Origin: Atherinomorus stipes
Taxonomy: Eukaryota > Chordata > Actinopteri > Atheriniformes > Atherinidae
Direction: 5' to 3'
DNA: 64,000 bases
Assembly (NCBI GenBank): GCA_023101725.1
Contig: JALJCO010012870.1
Span: forward strand, 1-64,000
This document shows positions 1 through 10,937 of this stretch, one piece after another. The notes beneath the pieces are model-generated. The model ran no database searches. It was not told the origin of the DNA and saw nothing but the letters and a program-made list of their open reading frames with translations. A program made the translations under genes and the position numbers. Position 1 is the first letter of the stretch, and each line of letters starts with the position of its first letter.

Positions 1-1850
1 TCCCCTTCACTTTTGCCATTTTCAGTGAACCACTAGCAGCCACTATAAGACAGGACAGAGATATTAAAGGGATCCCCGGCAAAAATCTAGAACATAAAGT
101 AAGTCTTTATGCAGACGACGTACTGCTTTTCCTCCAGAACTCATCAACATCTCTCTCCCAGACAATCGCATTGATCAATAGATTTTCAATGATATCTGAG
201 TACTCCATTAACTGGACCTGAATTGTACTTTACAAAACATTCCTAACACCACAATACAGTCTGGTAATATCAGATATTTAGGAATAAATATTTCCCCACA
301 ACTTTCAGAGTTAATAAAGTTAAATTATGTCCAGCTATTAAAGTCAATAGAGGAAGATCTCACGCGATGGAAGCACTTACCCATATCACTCATGGGGAGA
401 GTTGCTACCATCAAAATGATGGTTCTACCGAAAATCAACTACTTGTTCTCAATGATACCCACCAAACCTTCCCTCCAGTTGGTTTAAGTCACTGGACTCT
501 CACATTTCCAAATTTCTTTGGAAAAACAAGCCATCACGTATCAGTTTAAAAACCTTACAACAGGTAAAAGACCGGGGAGGGTTAGACTCACCCAATTTCA
601 ATTATTATTTCCTAGCAAATAAGCTACAATTTGGTTCCAAATGGCTGAAACCTACCCATCTAGATGAACCGTGGCTAGACACAGAACAAGCATTATGTGA
701 GGATCTGGATGTCTCTGATTTGCCGTTCATCAGTTCAGCAGTCAGATCTCATAAATGCTTTAAAAGTATCAACATCTGCTCTACTCTGAAAGCATGGTGG
801 GAATTCCTGAAATTAACAGAGTCTTCTATTATTCCATGTAAACTCACACCCATCTGGAATAACCTGGATATTCTACAAGACAAAAAAATGATTAATTTTG
901 TGCATTGGAAGGATAAAGGAGTAAAACAATTACAACATATCATTGAAAATGGAAAATTCCTGTCATTTAATACACTTACCTTACAATACGGGATCGGTAG
1001 TACTAAATTCTTAGAATACCATCAACTTAAATCTATATTAAGCAAAAAATATACCTCTAACCAACTGATCTTGCAGACTCCGGTCAGGGTAGCAGAATTC
1101 CTGAATCTCTCTATCCCCAAACTACTGTCGAAAATATATAGATTATTATTAAAACTGGATGATTCAATTTCCCTTCCAACTTCGAAGTGGGAGGCTGACT
1201 TGTCCAGAACCCTTAACCAAAACACATGGACACAGATATGTTTAAACACGTTCCTAATGACTAAAAACTCAAATATACAGTTGATACAATTCAAGGTTTT
1301 ACACAGAGTACATTACACAGGACAGAGGATGTTCAAGATGGGTCTGTCACCTTCAAATATTTGTTTACACTGCAATGAAAATACAACAGACAATTATCTT
1401 CACGCCTTGTGGTCTTGTCCACCTGTCCAGAGGTTTTGGCTTCAGGTATGTGATGACCTGTCAACGTGGCTCAGGTGTAACTTCCCTGCAAGCCCCACAC
1501 TGTGTTTACTGGGGGACTTGGATGAGATCAACACGGTAACCAACTATGCACATATGATACTTACTGTATTATGTATTGCAAAGAAAACTATCTTGGTAAA
1601 CTGGAAATCCAAAAATAATCTGAGCATTAGCCAGTTTAGGAATTTCTTAGTAGACCATATCAGTATTGAGACGATGTCTGCCTCCTCTAAGAACCAGTTA
1701 GATGAATTCCACTCCCTCTGGTCCCCTGTGATTAGCTCCATCACTTAACATTGGTGTAGGAGAGCGGCCTCGGCGATGTGGGGGTTGGGTGCTGGCGAGT
1801 GCTTGATGGCCATGGATCCCTGGCGGTTGACTTGGGGGGGGGGGGTCTGA
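1..1850 (+). mobile_element. L1/Tx1-like LINE, 3' half (copy A)
   Basis: The window opens inside the reverse-transcriptase domain of a non-LTR retrotransposon. The catalytic Y-A-D-D box is readable near base 109, followed by the thumb region and a long C-terminal domain ending with the stop at 1746-1748. The first 700 bases contain frameshifts and stops, so this copy is dead. The stretch after the stop is G-rich and fades into non-repeat sequence at about 1850. Bases 1-870 closely match, in inverted orientation, the minus-strand LINE at about 20208-21085. Seen: YADD box, frame breaks, homology to the second copy. Known: L1/Tx1 elements are common in fish. Inferred: the copy continues left of the window. 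Confidence 0.85.
720..1748 (+). pseudogene. LINE ORF2 C-terminal segment, still open
   Basis: A 342-codon stretch remains open at the end of the broken LINE ORF2. It is the region downstream of the reverse transcriptase. Near residues 215-233 it carries a C-x2-C-x9-H-x4-C motif, which resembles the Cys-rich element found near the end of L1-type ORF2 proteins and is thought to bind nucleic acid. The methionine at 720 is internal to the original ORF and is not a true start; the upstream part is frameshifted. The homologous minus-strand copy at about 20208 lacks this whole domain, so this is the only version of the ORF2 C-terminus in the window. Confidence 0.75.
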
Positions 1851-1917
1851 AAATTTGGCAAATTCCTGTAAATGTCAGTGCTGGCAGAGACCAACCAAAA
1901 ACCAAATTATCATAGGT

Positions 1918-2061
1918 GGGTAAAATAGTACTGGGAAGAGTAAATTTATCATAGGAATGGGTAAAGTAGTACTGGGAAGAGTAAATTTATCATAGGAATG
2001 GGTAAAGTAGTACTGGGAAGAGTAAATTTATCATAGGAATGGGTAAAGTAGTACTAGGAAG
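1918..2061. repeat. 41-bp tandem repeat, about 3.5 copies
   Basis: Units start at 1918, 1959, 2000 and 2041, each beginning GGGTAAA and passing through GTACTGGGAAG and TTTATCATAGG. The second and third units are nearly identical; the last is partial. It lies in the intron before the first visible ppm1f exon. The remainder of 1851-2328 shows no other feature apart from the polypyrimidine-like acceptor before 2329. Confidence 0.9.
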
Positions 2062-2328
2062 TATGGTAGGACGTGAACACTGGTGTTTGCTAGTGTCCGA
2101 GTTTTTCCCGTCATGTTGCTGTGGTCCACGTCAGCAGAGATGCTTCTGTAGGATCTGAGTCTCTGATAATCTTTGTATCAGTAACAGGATCATTTTGCTC
2201 GTACTAGACGGGTATTTCTACCATTTCACAGTAAAGGGCTGAGACCTGGAGGAGGCGGAGTGTTCACCGGGACAGTCCTGAGAGGGAGGAGCAGTTTTCC
2301 ATCCACGCTTTTGTGTTTGTGTTGGCAG

Positions 2329-2472
2329 CGTCTGAGGAGCGGCAGCACGGGCGTGGCCGTGCTGATCCAGGATCAGGAGCTGACTGTGGCCTGGCTCGGG
2401 GACTCCCAGGCTCTGCTGGTCAGACGGGGACAAGTTGTTATGCTCATGAACCCCCACAAACCAGAACGAGAG
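2329..2472 (+). CDS. ppm1f: ppm1f, third-from-last coding exon (PP2C core)
   Basis: This 48-codon exon encodes part of a metal-dependent PP2C protein phosphatase. It contains SGSTGVAVLI, AWLGDSQALL and NPHKPERE, which are conserved strands of the PP2C fold; the GDS segment is a standard PP2C motif. It is preceded by an acceptor (ttggcag) and followed by GAG|gtacgg. It starts and ends in phase 0, so it joins directly to the next exon, which begins [11 protein letters not shown]. Known: PPM1F (POPX2, CaMKPase) dephosphorylates CaM kinases and PAK and acts in cytoplasm and cytoskeletal signalling. The close paralogue PPM1E is the main alternative; the later CWRVNGT and KPYVSGDAD wording fits PPM1F better. 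Earlier exons lie outside the window to the left. Confidence 0.88.
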
Positions 2473-3644
2473 GTACGGAAGTCTCACACTCCAGCAGCTC
2501 TGTTCGTTCAGTGTCCGTTACGACTACAACCCTCCCAGAGGGTGTAAACAGTTACGGTCAAGATCTGCTTCTACAAGGCTCCGGTGGTAGGACAGGAGGA
2601 CATTACCTTTTACACCATGTAATTTGGCTGCCTGGCAACAAGCAGTTTCATCAGAAGACAGAAAATGAAATTCGCTACAGAACATGAGGAGATTCCCATC
2701 ATCTGGAAACATGCATGTCATGTGAAGAGCCACCACATGGTGGCAGCAGATAGCTGAACTGGTGAGCACCAGCTCAGAGGCTGAAGACCTCCATGAAACC
2801 AGTCTGCCGTCCTCCTGACTGGTGACTGCTAATTAAAGGCCCCCAAAAGTTTCAGTCCTGGAGCTGAACAGGTCCTTGTGCAGAAATTCACATAAAATGT
2901 GCTTCCACCACATGAATACATGCGTTAAGATAGACAGACGTGGAAACAAATGTTGTTACCCCTCCATTAAGGAGAGACACTTCAGGCAAATAGGATGAAA
3001 AATGTAACTGGTATCACCATGAAACTTTCCTGCTTTATTCCTCACATTAGGACTGTCATGTTTTGTATTGCAAGTTTTCTGAAATTTTATGTTGAAATAT
3101 GCAAATTGGGTGTTATATAGCCAAAAATGGGCTAATTTGCATACATTTCTAGGAAAAAAATCTAAACACAGGATTAAACCAGGTTCAACGTTTATTTTGA
3201 ATTTTGTTCTCACATTAAAGTCAAAAGTTTTTACAGAGGGGATTTCTGCTATCTCTATAGATCCTTTCACAATTTAGAGTATGCTGTCAACAACCAGAAA
3301 AACTCAATTTTTGGCATATTTTGGGATGAAATGTTCTATAAATCAGGCTGTGAATGAGATATCAAAGAATCCTTCTGTAAAAACTTTAAGAATATAGTCA
3401 GGAACAGAACTTGAAAGTTTGGTTTCTGTAAGTGCTCCTGAAGTGGAGATTTTTTACCCGGATTAAGAAAAAAAACTCATTTTGAGAAAACAGCCTTTAA
3501 AGATTTGGATTGTAAAATTCTCCACATTTTTGTTCTATAACACTATTTACAGACATCAGATCCAATCAGATTCATGAGCTGGAAATATCAAATTTGGTTG
3601 AGATGACATCATTCAGGAAAAAGAGACGTTTCCATGGATACCAG
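2473..3644. other. ppm1f intron, left part, no gene
   Basis: This is intronic sequence between two phosphatase exons. Short open frames here have no recognisable similarity. From about 3040 to 3640 the sequence is AT-rich and resembles degraded dispersed-repeat DNA (TTTGCATA-type stretches similar to those near 14870), but I cannot set boundaries. It is broken by the hAT insertion at 3645. Confidence 0.6.
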
Positions 3645-5113
3645 TAGGGGTGTCCCCAAATAGTCGACGATTCGACGATTTGTTTCCAGGACTGAGCTTC
3701 GACTGTGAGTCTCTAAGTCAAATAGTCGCAACATGTGGTTACCAAGCAAAGATCAGACCATTCTGCAGTAGGAGGGGGCTGAACGTTTGATTTTTACAGA
3801 ACATTCATTTGTTCTTTTAATAATTCATGCCATAGGTCTGTTAGCAGCCGAATAATTCTGTTATTATAAGTGTGGCATAAAGCAAGATGCGCCGGGCAGG
3901 CGGGTTTAAACCGCAGTCTGCCGGTGAGTCGCGCGCGCTGACCATTCAGCCAGAGATGTCTCCATGACCAAGTAGCCAGAGACATGATGAAGGACCCTCA
4001 CCTGTCACATCATCATCGTCATCGTCATCGTTGCAGTTTCTTCCACTGATTTATAGCATCAGTCTGTGAAGGTGGAAACAGTCTGACAGACATGAACATC
4101 GCGTCTACTCCTGTGCGTAATGCGTAAAGCTCCAGATGGATGCTGGTGCTGCTGGAGGATGATTCAGATTGTATCAGGGAAGAACGCGTTTTTAAGAACC
4201 ATAATTTCCTGAATCATGAAGCCTGCGGCTGATATCAGACTCCCTGAGCAGCGCTTTTATCTTTGTTCTGAACTGGACCACCGTCTCGCTGCGTCAGCTG
4301 TTGAGCGCACATGTGGAGCGGCTCCTCGTGAACGGGAGAGACCAGGAGAAGATGCTGAACCATCCAGCAAGTTGTGGAATAATCATGACTGTGATGTTCT
4401 GCACATTTCCTCCACCTCCACTCCACGCCATCCAGAGGAGATTCTCCTGTCGGCTTTATTATTAGCGAAGCGAGGAGAGCACCTCCTGTTCATCGCCGTT
4501 TTACTGCACACTTTCTAACTTTTACTTTCCGTTTACATGGATATAACTTTGTACTTCGTTATGAGCCTATTTTTGTTATTGTGTAATTTATTTATTCAGT
4601 GAAGGTTTTTCTTTTGGAATTCCGCTTAATATGTTTGACATTTGGACCGTGCGCTGCGCAAAACGGCTGTTACGCCGTTTCAATTCTCTTTCCCGACTTT
4701 AAATTGTTAAGCAAAAAAAAAGGAAACAAATAAAAAAATATTAGGTTTATGCCTGCAGTGTTAACTGAAAGATAAAAATCTAATTAATGAACTGTTTCAC
4801 ACCAACACACCTTCAAATTTTCTTTTTGTTAAATATTTTAATGGATTTAAACAAGCAGACATGTTTTACAGCCTAATCAGTGATATAGAAAAATGAAAGT
4901 TCACGGAGACTGTCCTGATGTTATCTTATGCCAAGTGAAAAATTTAATTTATTTAATGAGGTGTTAGAGCTCTTTCTCTGGAGCAGGAAAAGATGCTAAT
5001 GAGATTATCGATCAATAGGGGGGGGACAAAACATGATTCGACTATCGTCGACGAATGACACGATCTGACTAATCAGGTTCGACTATGAAAATTCTTAGTC
5101 GGGGACACCCCTA
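3645..5113. mobile_element. Non-autonomous hAT element, 1469 bp
   Basis: Both ends carry a perfect 13-bp terminal inverted repeat, TAGGGGTGTCCCC, followed by related GTCGACGA-type subterminal sequence. The element is flanked by a perfect 8-bp target duplication, GATACCAG, at 3637-3644 and 5114-5121. An 8-bp duplication with TAGGGGTG-type ends is diagnostic of the hAT superfamily. A 100-codon open stretch at 4216-4518 lies inside, but I see no BED zinc finger or hATC dimerisation motif, so no functional transposase is claimed. It sits in the ppm1f intron between 2472 and 5419. Confidence 0.9.
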
Positions 5114-5418
5114 GATACCAGACATGACGGGTTCAGATGAGCACCACGGTGCTGCTCCGTTAAAAACACCAACTTTAGCTGCATGTAGAGAGAGATTTGG
5201 TTCATCAGACAAAGAATCAGGAAATAAACTCCTAAATGTTTTTTTACACGAGTCTGTTGGAGGGAAAAAACCAAAAATCTTAAAATTGACCAGGTGATGA
5301 AAGAACGGGGTTTTTACTGTCGTTTCAAAGCAGAGACCGTAAAAAGGTGAAAAGCTTGAAGATTCCTGTTAGAACGTGTCACTGAAGGAAGCAGAGATGA
5401 GATGTTTGTCCTTCACAG

Positions 5419-5512
5419 GATGAGAAGAAGAGAATCGAGGATCTTGGAGGCTGCATCACCTTCATGGGCTGCTGGCGGGTTAACGGCACCTACGCTGTAT
5501 CCAGAGCCATCG
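5419..5512 (+). CDS. ppm1f: ppm1f, penultimate coding exon
   Basis: A 94-base exon encodes [13 protein letters not shown], then [14 protein letters not shown], the PP2C motif that precedes the catalytic metal-binding region. The acceptor is tccttcacag before GAT and the donor is ATCG|gtaagttc. It enters in phase 0 and leaves one base of the split Gly codon, which is completed by GG at the start of the exon at 12199. The sequence continues exactly where the exon ending at 2472 stops. The 5' intron carries the hAT element at 3645-5113, and the 3' intron holds a 1.4-kb minisatellite and several transposons. Confidence 0.88.
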
Positions 5513-5849
5513 GTAAGTTCAGCCTGGTCGTCACCCTCGTATCCGTCCGTTATCTGCTTCCTCTGCTGCTCTGAAAGCAGCATTCAGAGGTGAGTCTGGT
5601 TCCCCACATCTTCTCCTCCTCTTCCTCATCATTTCTGTGCAATAAATAAATCTTTTCTACTCACTTCGCAAGTTTGCATCGAACCCAAATTTCCATCTAT
5701 TTTATGTGCTTTGGTAAAATTAACAATCTCAATTTAACATCTGCTTGGAAGCAAAAAGTCAAAGGATTTATTTTTTAATACATTTGCATATAAATTCAGG
5801 CATTAAAGGGTTAATGATTCCACTCAAAGCTGTCATATTCAGTAGAAAT

Positions 5850-7235
5850 GCTCCTGTGCTGGGACTCCTGTGCTGGGACTCCTGTGCTGGGACTCCTGTG
5901 CTGGGACTCCCGTGCTGGGACTCCTATGCTGGGACTCCTATGCTGGGACTCCTGTGCTGGGACTCCCGTGCTGGGACTCCTGTGCTGGGACTCCTGTGCT
6001 GGGACTCCCGTGCTGGGACTCCTATGCTGGGACTCCTGTGCTGGGACTCCCGTGCTGGGACTCCTGTGCTGGGACTCCTGTGCTGGGACTCCTGTGCTGG
6101 GACTCCTGTGCTGGGACTCCCGTGCTGGGACTCCTGTGCTGGGACTCCCGTGCTGGGACTCCCGTGCTGGGACTCCTGTGCTGGGACTCCTGTGCTGGGA
6201 CTCCTGTGCTGGGACTCCTGTGCTGGGACTCCTGTGCTGGGGCTCCTGTGCTGGGACTCCTGTGCTGGGACTCCCGTGCTGGGCCTGTGCTGGGACTCCT
6301 GTGCTGGGACTCCTGTGCTGGGACTCCTGTGCTGGGACTCCTGTGCTGGGACTCCTGTGCTGGGACTCCTGTGCTGGGGCTCCTGTGCTGGGACTCCTGT
6401 GCTGGGACTCCCGTGCTGGGACTCCTGTGCTGGGACTCCCGTGCTGGGACTCCTGTGCTGGGACTCCCGTGCTGGGACTCCTGTGCTGGGACTCCTGTGC
6501 TGGGACTCCTGTGCTGGGACTCCTGTGCTGGGACTCCTGTGCTGGGACTCCTGTGCTGGGACTCCCGTGCTGGGACTCCTGTGCTGGGACTCCTGTGCTG
6601 GGACTCCTGTGCTGGGACTCCTGTGCTGGGACTCCTGTGCTGGGACTCCTGTGCTGGGACTCCCGTGCTGGGACTCCTGTGCTGGGGCTCCTGTGTTGGG
6701 ACCCGTGCTGGGGCTCCTGTGCTGGGACCCGTGCTGGGACTCCTGTGCTGGGGCTCCTGTGCTGGGGCTCCTGTGCTGGGACCCGTGCTGGGGCTCCTGT
6801 GCTGGGACCCGTGCTGGGACTCCCGTGCTGGGGCTCCTGTGCTGGGACTCCTGTGCTGGGGCTCCTGTGCTGGGACCCGTGCTGGGGCTCCTGTGCTGGG
6901 ACCCGTGCTGGGACTCCCGTGCTGGGACTCCTGTGCTGGGACTCCTGTGCTGGGGCTCCTGTGCTGGGACTCCCGTGCTGGGACTCCTGTGCTGGGATCC
7001 GTGCTGGGACTCCCGTGCTGGGACTCCTGTGCTGGGACTCCTGTGCTGGGACCTGTGCTGGGACTCCTGTGCTGGGACTCCTGTGCTGGGACCTGTGCTG
7101 GGACTCCTGTGCTGGGACTCCTGTGCTGGGACCCGTGCTGGGACTCCTGTGCTGGGACCTGTGCTGGGACTCCTGTGCTGGGACTCCTGTGCTGGGACCC
7201 GTGCTGGGACTCCTGTGGTGGGACTCCTGTGCCTG
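5850..7235. repeat. 14-bp GC-rich minisatellite, about 99 units
   Basis: The unit is GGGACTCCTGTGCT with common CCC/CCT and GGGG/GGGA variants. From about 6690 onward 12-bp deletion units (GGGACCCGTGCT) are mixed in. Because 14 is not a multiple of 3 and no unit contains a stop on either strand, 430-526-codon open frames run across it in all three plus frames and in one minus frame. These are low-complexity artefacts with a 14-residue period and not genes. The array lies in the last ppm1f intron. Confidence 0.97.
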
Positions 7236-7439
7236 GCCCCGGACTGCTGATTCTTGCGTTCACATACCAGAGCCTAAACCAGGCTCGGGCACACTCGGTA
7301 GTTTCAGTGCCAGAGCACAAGAGCCCCGCCCAGACCTGCTCTGGAAAGCAGTAATGGTGGGACTTTGTCCTTTCCGGTCTTTCACCTCAGATGTAGCGGA
7401 CATGTACCGGCTGGTCTCCATGTCCTAAGAATGGAAATG

Positions 7440-7762
7440 TTGCGGCACGTCGTTTTGGCTGAACGCACAAGAAAATGTTCCGGACAGAGTTGAAGGGAGA
7501 GCGGGGCTGTGTTTGCTTATCCAGAACATTTCCTGAGGTCTGAAAGCACCCGGGACGCAATAAGTCCGCAAGGAAGCGGCATGTTTGAATACACGAGTCC
7601 GGTTAAAGGGGTAGTTTGTTTTTTTTTCAACCTGAATCTATGTTCTAGCATAAATATGTTCATTTCCTCCCCCAGACAGTTTTGGAGTAACTTTAATTCC
7701 TTCATGAGATATTTAGATCCATTCCAGATCAGCACATGTCCAGAATAATGGAAGTGATGCGG
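7440..7762 (-). repeat. Dispersed repeat, inverted partner of 9722-9990
   Basis: About 200-300 bp here (best at 7600-7762) matches, in reverse complement, the sequence at 9722-9960. Shared landmarks are the AATGGAAGTGATGCG end and the run translating as LIW-GSK-L-KE-KL-QNCL-EEMN on opposite strands. The far terminus of the copy (cacagcctctaaata) reappears at 8341-8355 after the hAT insertion, showing that the repeat was split. Its identity is unknown to me. It may be an old DNA element with a TTATTTAGAGGCTG terminus. Confidence 0.7.
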
Positions 7763-7873
7763 TAGGGGTGTGCGATTAATCGAAATTTAATCGTGATCGC
7801 AATTTTTGTGTCAAACAATTTTCCAGCTCAAATAATCGAGATGAAACCATTATTATTATTATTATCATTATCC

Positions 7874-7914
<41 letters not shown>

Positions 7915-7937
7915 GTTATTATTATTGTTATTCTTTA

Positions 7938-7968
<31 letters not shown>

Positions 7969-8323
7969 TATTATTATTATTATTATTGCCATTTTTCTTG
8001 CCCCAATTTCTAAAAGTAATTCTGAGGTTATCCCAAGCAGTTTGTTGGGTGTCATTAACAAAAATGTTAGATTTGGAATGTTCTGGCATAGCAACAAAGC
8101 TCAACAAAGTTTTTTTGGGGGTGTTTTTTTTAAAAAATATAAATAAATATATTTATTTTATTTAAATATTGAAAAATTGCAGAACAGCCTATATTTATTT
8201 TCAGTGCTAGAAACCTCAGAAAGAGATATAAAATTAATGCATCGTGTAACTAGAAAATAATCGTTTGAATAATCGTGATTTCAATATTGGCCAAAATAAT
8301 TGTGATAATGATTTTTTTACATA
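7763..8323. mobile_element. hAT-type MITE, 561 bp, carrying an (ATT)n tract
   Basis: The left end is TAGGGGTGTGCGATTAATCG, a teleost hAT-type terminus. The element is flanked by a perfect 8-bp duplication TGATGCGG (7755-7762 and 8324-8331). The right terminus is degenerate, ending in a T-rich run, so the inverted repeat is weak there, although ATCGTGAT-type subterminal motifs are present. An (ATT)n microsatellite fills about 7849-7987. It produces poly-Leu/Ile and poly-Asn open frames that are not genes. The insertion splits an older repeat, whose end resumes at 8332. Confidence 0.8.
7849..7987. repeat. (ATT)n microsatellite
   Basis: A trinucleotide tract of about 45 units with a few interruptions (ATC, GTT, TTA), internal to the MITE at 7763-8323. 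Confidence 0.95.
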
Positions 8324-8363
8324 TGATGCGGACAATTTCGCACAGCCTCTAAATAAGGCATGA

Positions 8364-9276
8364 GGTGCTTTCAGACTGTAGGAACCTTCTGGAGTTCCCA
8401 GAACCTTTTCGGGAACCAGTCCGTTTTTTTGCGCATTAGGACATATAGGAACCAGGGACCTCAGCCCTCAGTTCCTAGAACCTTTTTCAAATTCAAATTC
8501 AAATTCGAATTCAAACTTTATTTATAAAGCGCTTTTCAAGACAATAAAAACAAACGCAAGAACAGGCCCTTACACACCCAAGCACAAAACAGAGCACAGC
8601 TCTTACTTCGAGGCAGGGTCTTTTCAGGGTTCTATAGGAACTGAAATACGTAGATGTTTGGTGATTCGTAGAACTGGCAAGCCCCGCCCCTTACGTGATC
8701 TCTGCTTCTTCCGGCCCGCCATATTTAAAAAGTCCCACAGCTGTTACAACTGTTTACCGAGATCGTAACAAGAACTATTACAATAGAAGTGTACCAATTC
8801 ATTATTAAATCCATCACAATGGAACACGTCCTGAATCCAGAACTATTCTGAAATGTCCAAAAGTGATTATTTTATACTGATTTAATGACCCAGATACAGC
8901 TGCAAAGTGTGGCAGTAGAACCTGCAGCTGCCGCTTCGGATACTTTAGTGGACGGACCATCCACTAAAGTATCCGGGTGTACTTCAACAAGACATTTCGT
9001 GATACATGACTGTGATGATGGAAAGCTGGTAAGCAACTTTATAACAGCTTCGAATAAAAGAGATGAGAAACCTCAGTTTTGTATCAGATCATCTGGGGCA
9101 TAAATTTGTCTCTGTCTTAGACGATTGTGTCAAACATGGTTCTTATCAAGGTCCTCCCTCATGTTCCAACGCAGACTGATGGGGAAGGTAGTTCTGATAA
9201 CTAAACTCCAGACGGGGAGTTCTAGGAACTGATCTAGAACCTCTGTGATCTAGAACCTCTCTGTCTGAATGGGACC
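8364..9276. mobile_element. Repeat A copy 1, with central hairpin
   Basis: The left end reads GGTGCTTTCAGAC and the right end reads, on the opposite strand, GGTCCCATTCAGAC, giving an imperfect terminal inverted repeat. Bases 8604-9276 are homologous to 13481-14274. A 39-base near-perfect palindrome lies at 8937-8975. The stretch at about 8485-8600, with TTTATTTATAAAGCGC, looks like the 3' tail of an unrelated LINE or SINE inserted inside and is absent from copy 2. Short open frames in this element are not conserved between copies. The superfamily is unknown. Confidence 0.65.
8937..8975. repeat. Long palindrome (hairpin) in Repeat A copy 1
   Basis: The arms are CGGATACTTTAGTGGACGG and its reverse complement around a central A at 8956, with one mismatch in the inner arm. 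The same hairpin in copy 2 (13812-13858) is perfect and longer. Confidence 0.9.
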
Positions 9277-9396
9277 TTCAGGGACCTGCAGACCTGCGAC
9301 GGCTCTGCAGAGTCCAAGTCCAGGAGTGTTTCCATGTCCCACCTGCTGGCCAGCAGCCTCAGGCCCAGCTCCAGGCTCTGTCCAAACGCGCCTATT

Positions 9397-9713
9397 ATCT
9401 GTCACAAACTCCTTCATTTCACCAATGTTTTGTTACCAAACATTAGTTGACCCCCCCGTGAGCTCCAAGCAGCTTTGAGTTGCTTATTTGTGGTGATCCG
9501 TCCTCATTTACAGACATTTACTTGCTATATCATTGCATAACAGTGACGTCATCAAAGCTGCCACCGTAAAAATGTAAAAGGACGTATATAAGGAAAATAA
9601 ATAAGGACGAATCACCACAAAAAAAGAAACTCAAAGCGGCTTGGAGCTCACAGGGGGGTCTGACTAATGTTTGGTAACAAAACATTGGTGAAATGAAGGA
9701 GTTTGTGGCAGAT
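9397..9713. mobile_element. Foldback element, about 120-bp arms
   Basis: Left arm 9397 to about 9520 and right arm about 9585-9713 are near-perfect reverse complements. The arms begin ATCTGTCACAAACTCC and end GGAGTTTGTGGCAGAT, and both pass through TTTTGTTACCAAACATTAG and TTGGAGCTCAC. The roughly 65-base spacer contains TGACGTCA. It lies between Repeat A copy 1 and the older repeat at 9722. Short frames in it are not coding. Confidence 0.85.
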
Positions 9714-9721
9714 GATGATTA

Positions 9722-9990
9722 TTTAGAGGCTGCACACGGTTGTCGCATCACTTCCATTATATCAGACATATGCTGATCTGGAGTGGATCTAAAAATCTCC
9801 TGAAGGAATTTAAGTTGCACCAAAACTGTCTGGATGAGGAAATGAACGTATTTATGCTAGAAAATAGATCCAGGTTGGAAAAAACTAACTTCCCATTTAA
9901 GAGCGGATGGATTTTACTGCTCATGTTCCACAATGCAGGTCTGAAAGCGGCTCACGTGGCAGTGTTGAGGAAACTTACACTAACAACCGA
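9722..9990 (+). repeat. Dispersed repeat, inverted partner of 7440-7762
   Basis: It begins TTATTTAGAGGCTGCACACGG and matches the reverse complement of the split copy near 7600-7762 plus 8332-8355. A 98-codon open frame spans it, but the matching copy is frameshifted and I do not recognise the peptide. From 9990 to 10596 I see no feature. Open frames there are short and unlike any known protein. Confidence 0.65.
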
Positions 9991-10937
9991 GGAAGCCACA
10001 GACCCTTACATCATCAGCCGAGCGAGGGGTTCGTAAATCAACAAGGAAGAAAACTCGTTTGGTGACTTGGAGAGATTGCTGGTCCACTATGGATGCAAGC
10101 CAGGCACTCATGTTTTACATTTTTGAAACCACCAACGACATTTACAAGCAGAAGAAGACGAATGACACCAAAGACAAACTTGCTGGATGGGTGGAGTTTT
10201 GATTCGGTCACTTTCGCTTGTTGGGTCAGTAGCCCACACATCACATCCCACACAGCCTGGATTGTGTTTCCCTGCATGAGCTCAGGTGGCCCGGGTCCTG
10301 GACTACCTCTCCACCTGGGCCGCCCAGACCTGGCCTGTTTGCTTTCAAATGGACAAAATATGTGGTCAGATGTGCGTGAGCACGGCATGTGAAACAGGGT
10401 CTAAAAGCCAGTCTGCATGCAGAGCCACACAGAAGCAAAGCTAAATTAGTCAGGTCTCTTTGCTCCTCATTTCTAGTTTTTATTGGATTTTTTAACGTAG
10501 TTACATAGAATAAAAACTTGACAGATCAGAGTGCTGCTATCACGGACTCTTTAGAAGGCCAGCGGTCCTCCTACCGGACCACCGTGGTGGTCTCTGCAGG
10601 GTTCCCGTGGGTCCTAAAAAGTCTTAAATTTAGCATAAATTTAGCTGTAGGTATGAAATTTTCAGCCGGTGTGTTTAATGCTGATGGAAGCACAGCGCCC
10701 CCACCGTAAAGCATCTAATATTGTGTATGCGACGTCACAGCATGTAGCTGTCACATGAACGTGTCATATTAACTGTCCTGCTGTAACTATGGGGAGGTGA
10801 CCTGTTAGAGTTTGGGAATTTCCCCCCTCAAATTACGCTTTTAAATATGGAATTTCCATAATTTTCTTTCGGAGGAGCATGCCCCCCCCAGGATGGTTGT
10901 ATCCTTCTCACCTTTTTCACCCCTGACCTGAAAAAAT

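Noticed and set aside
2260..2328. Extension of the ppm1f exon upstream to an ATG at 2260
   Set aside because: The in-frame stretch before 2329 does not resemble PP2C, and a good acceptor (ttggcag) lies directly before 2329, so this is an internal exon.
4216..4518. 100-codon frame inside the hAT element as a transposase
   Set aside because: It shows no BED finger, RNase H-like or hATC motif. The element looks non-autonomous.
5745..7428. Several overlapping 430-526-codon open frames on both strands
   Set aside because: They are produced by a stop-free 14-bp tandem repeat, have a strict 14-residue period in every frame, and lie in a ppm1f intron. They have no domain or codon bias.
7793..8146. 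Poly-Leu/Ile frame on plus and poly-Asn frame on minus
   Set aside because: An (ATT)n microsatellite within a MITE.
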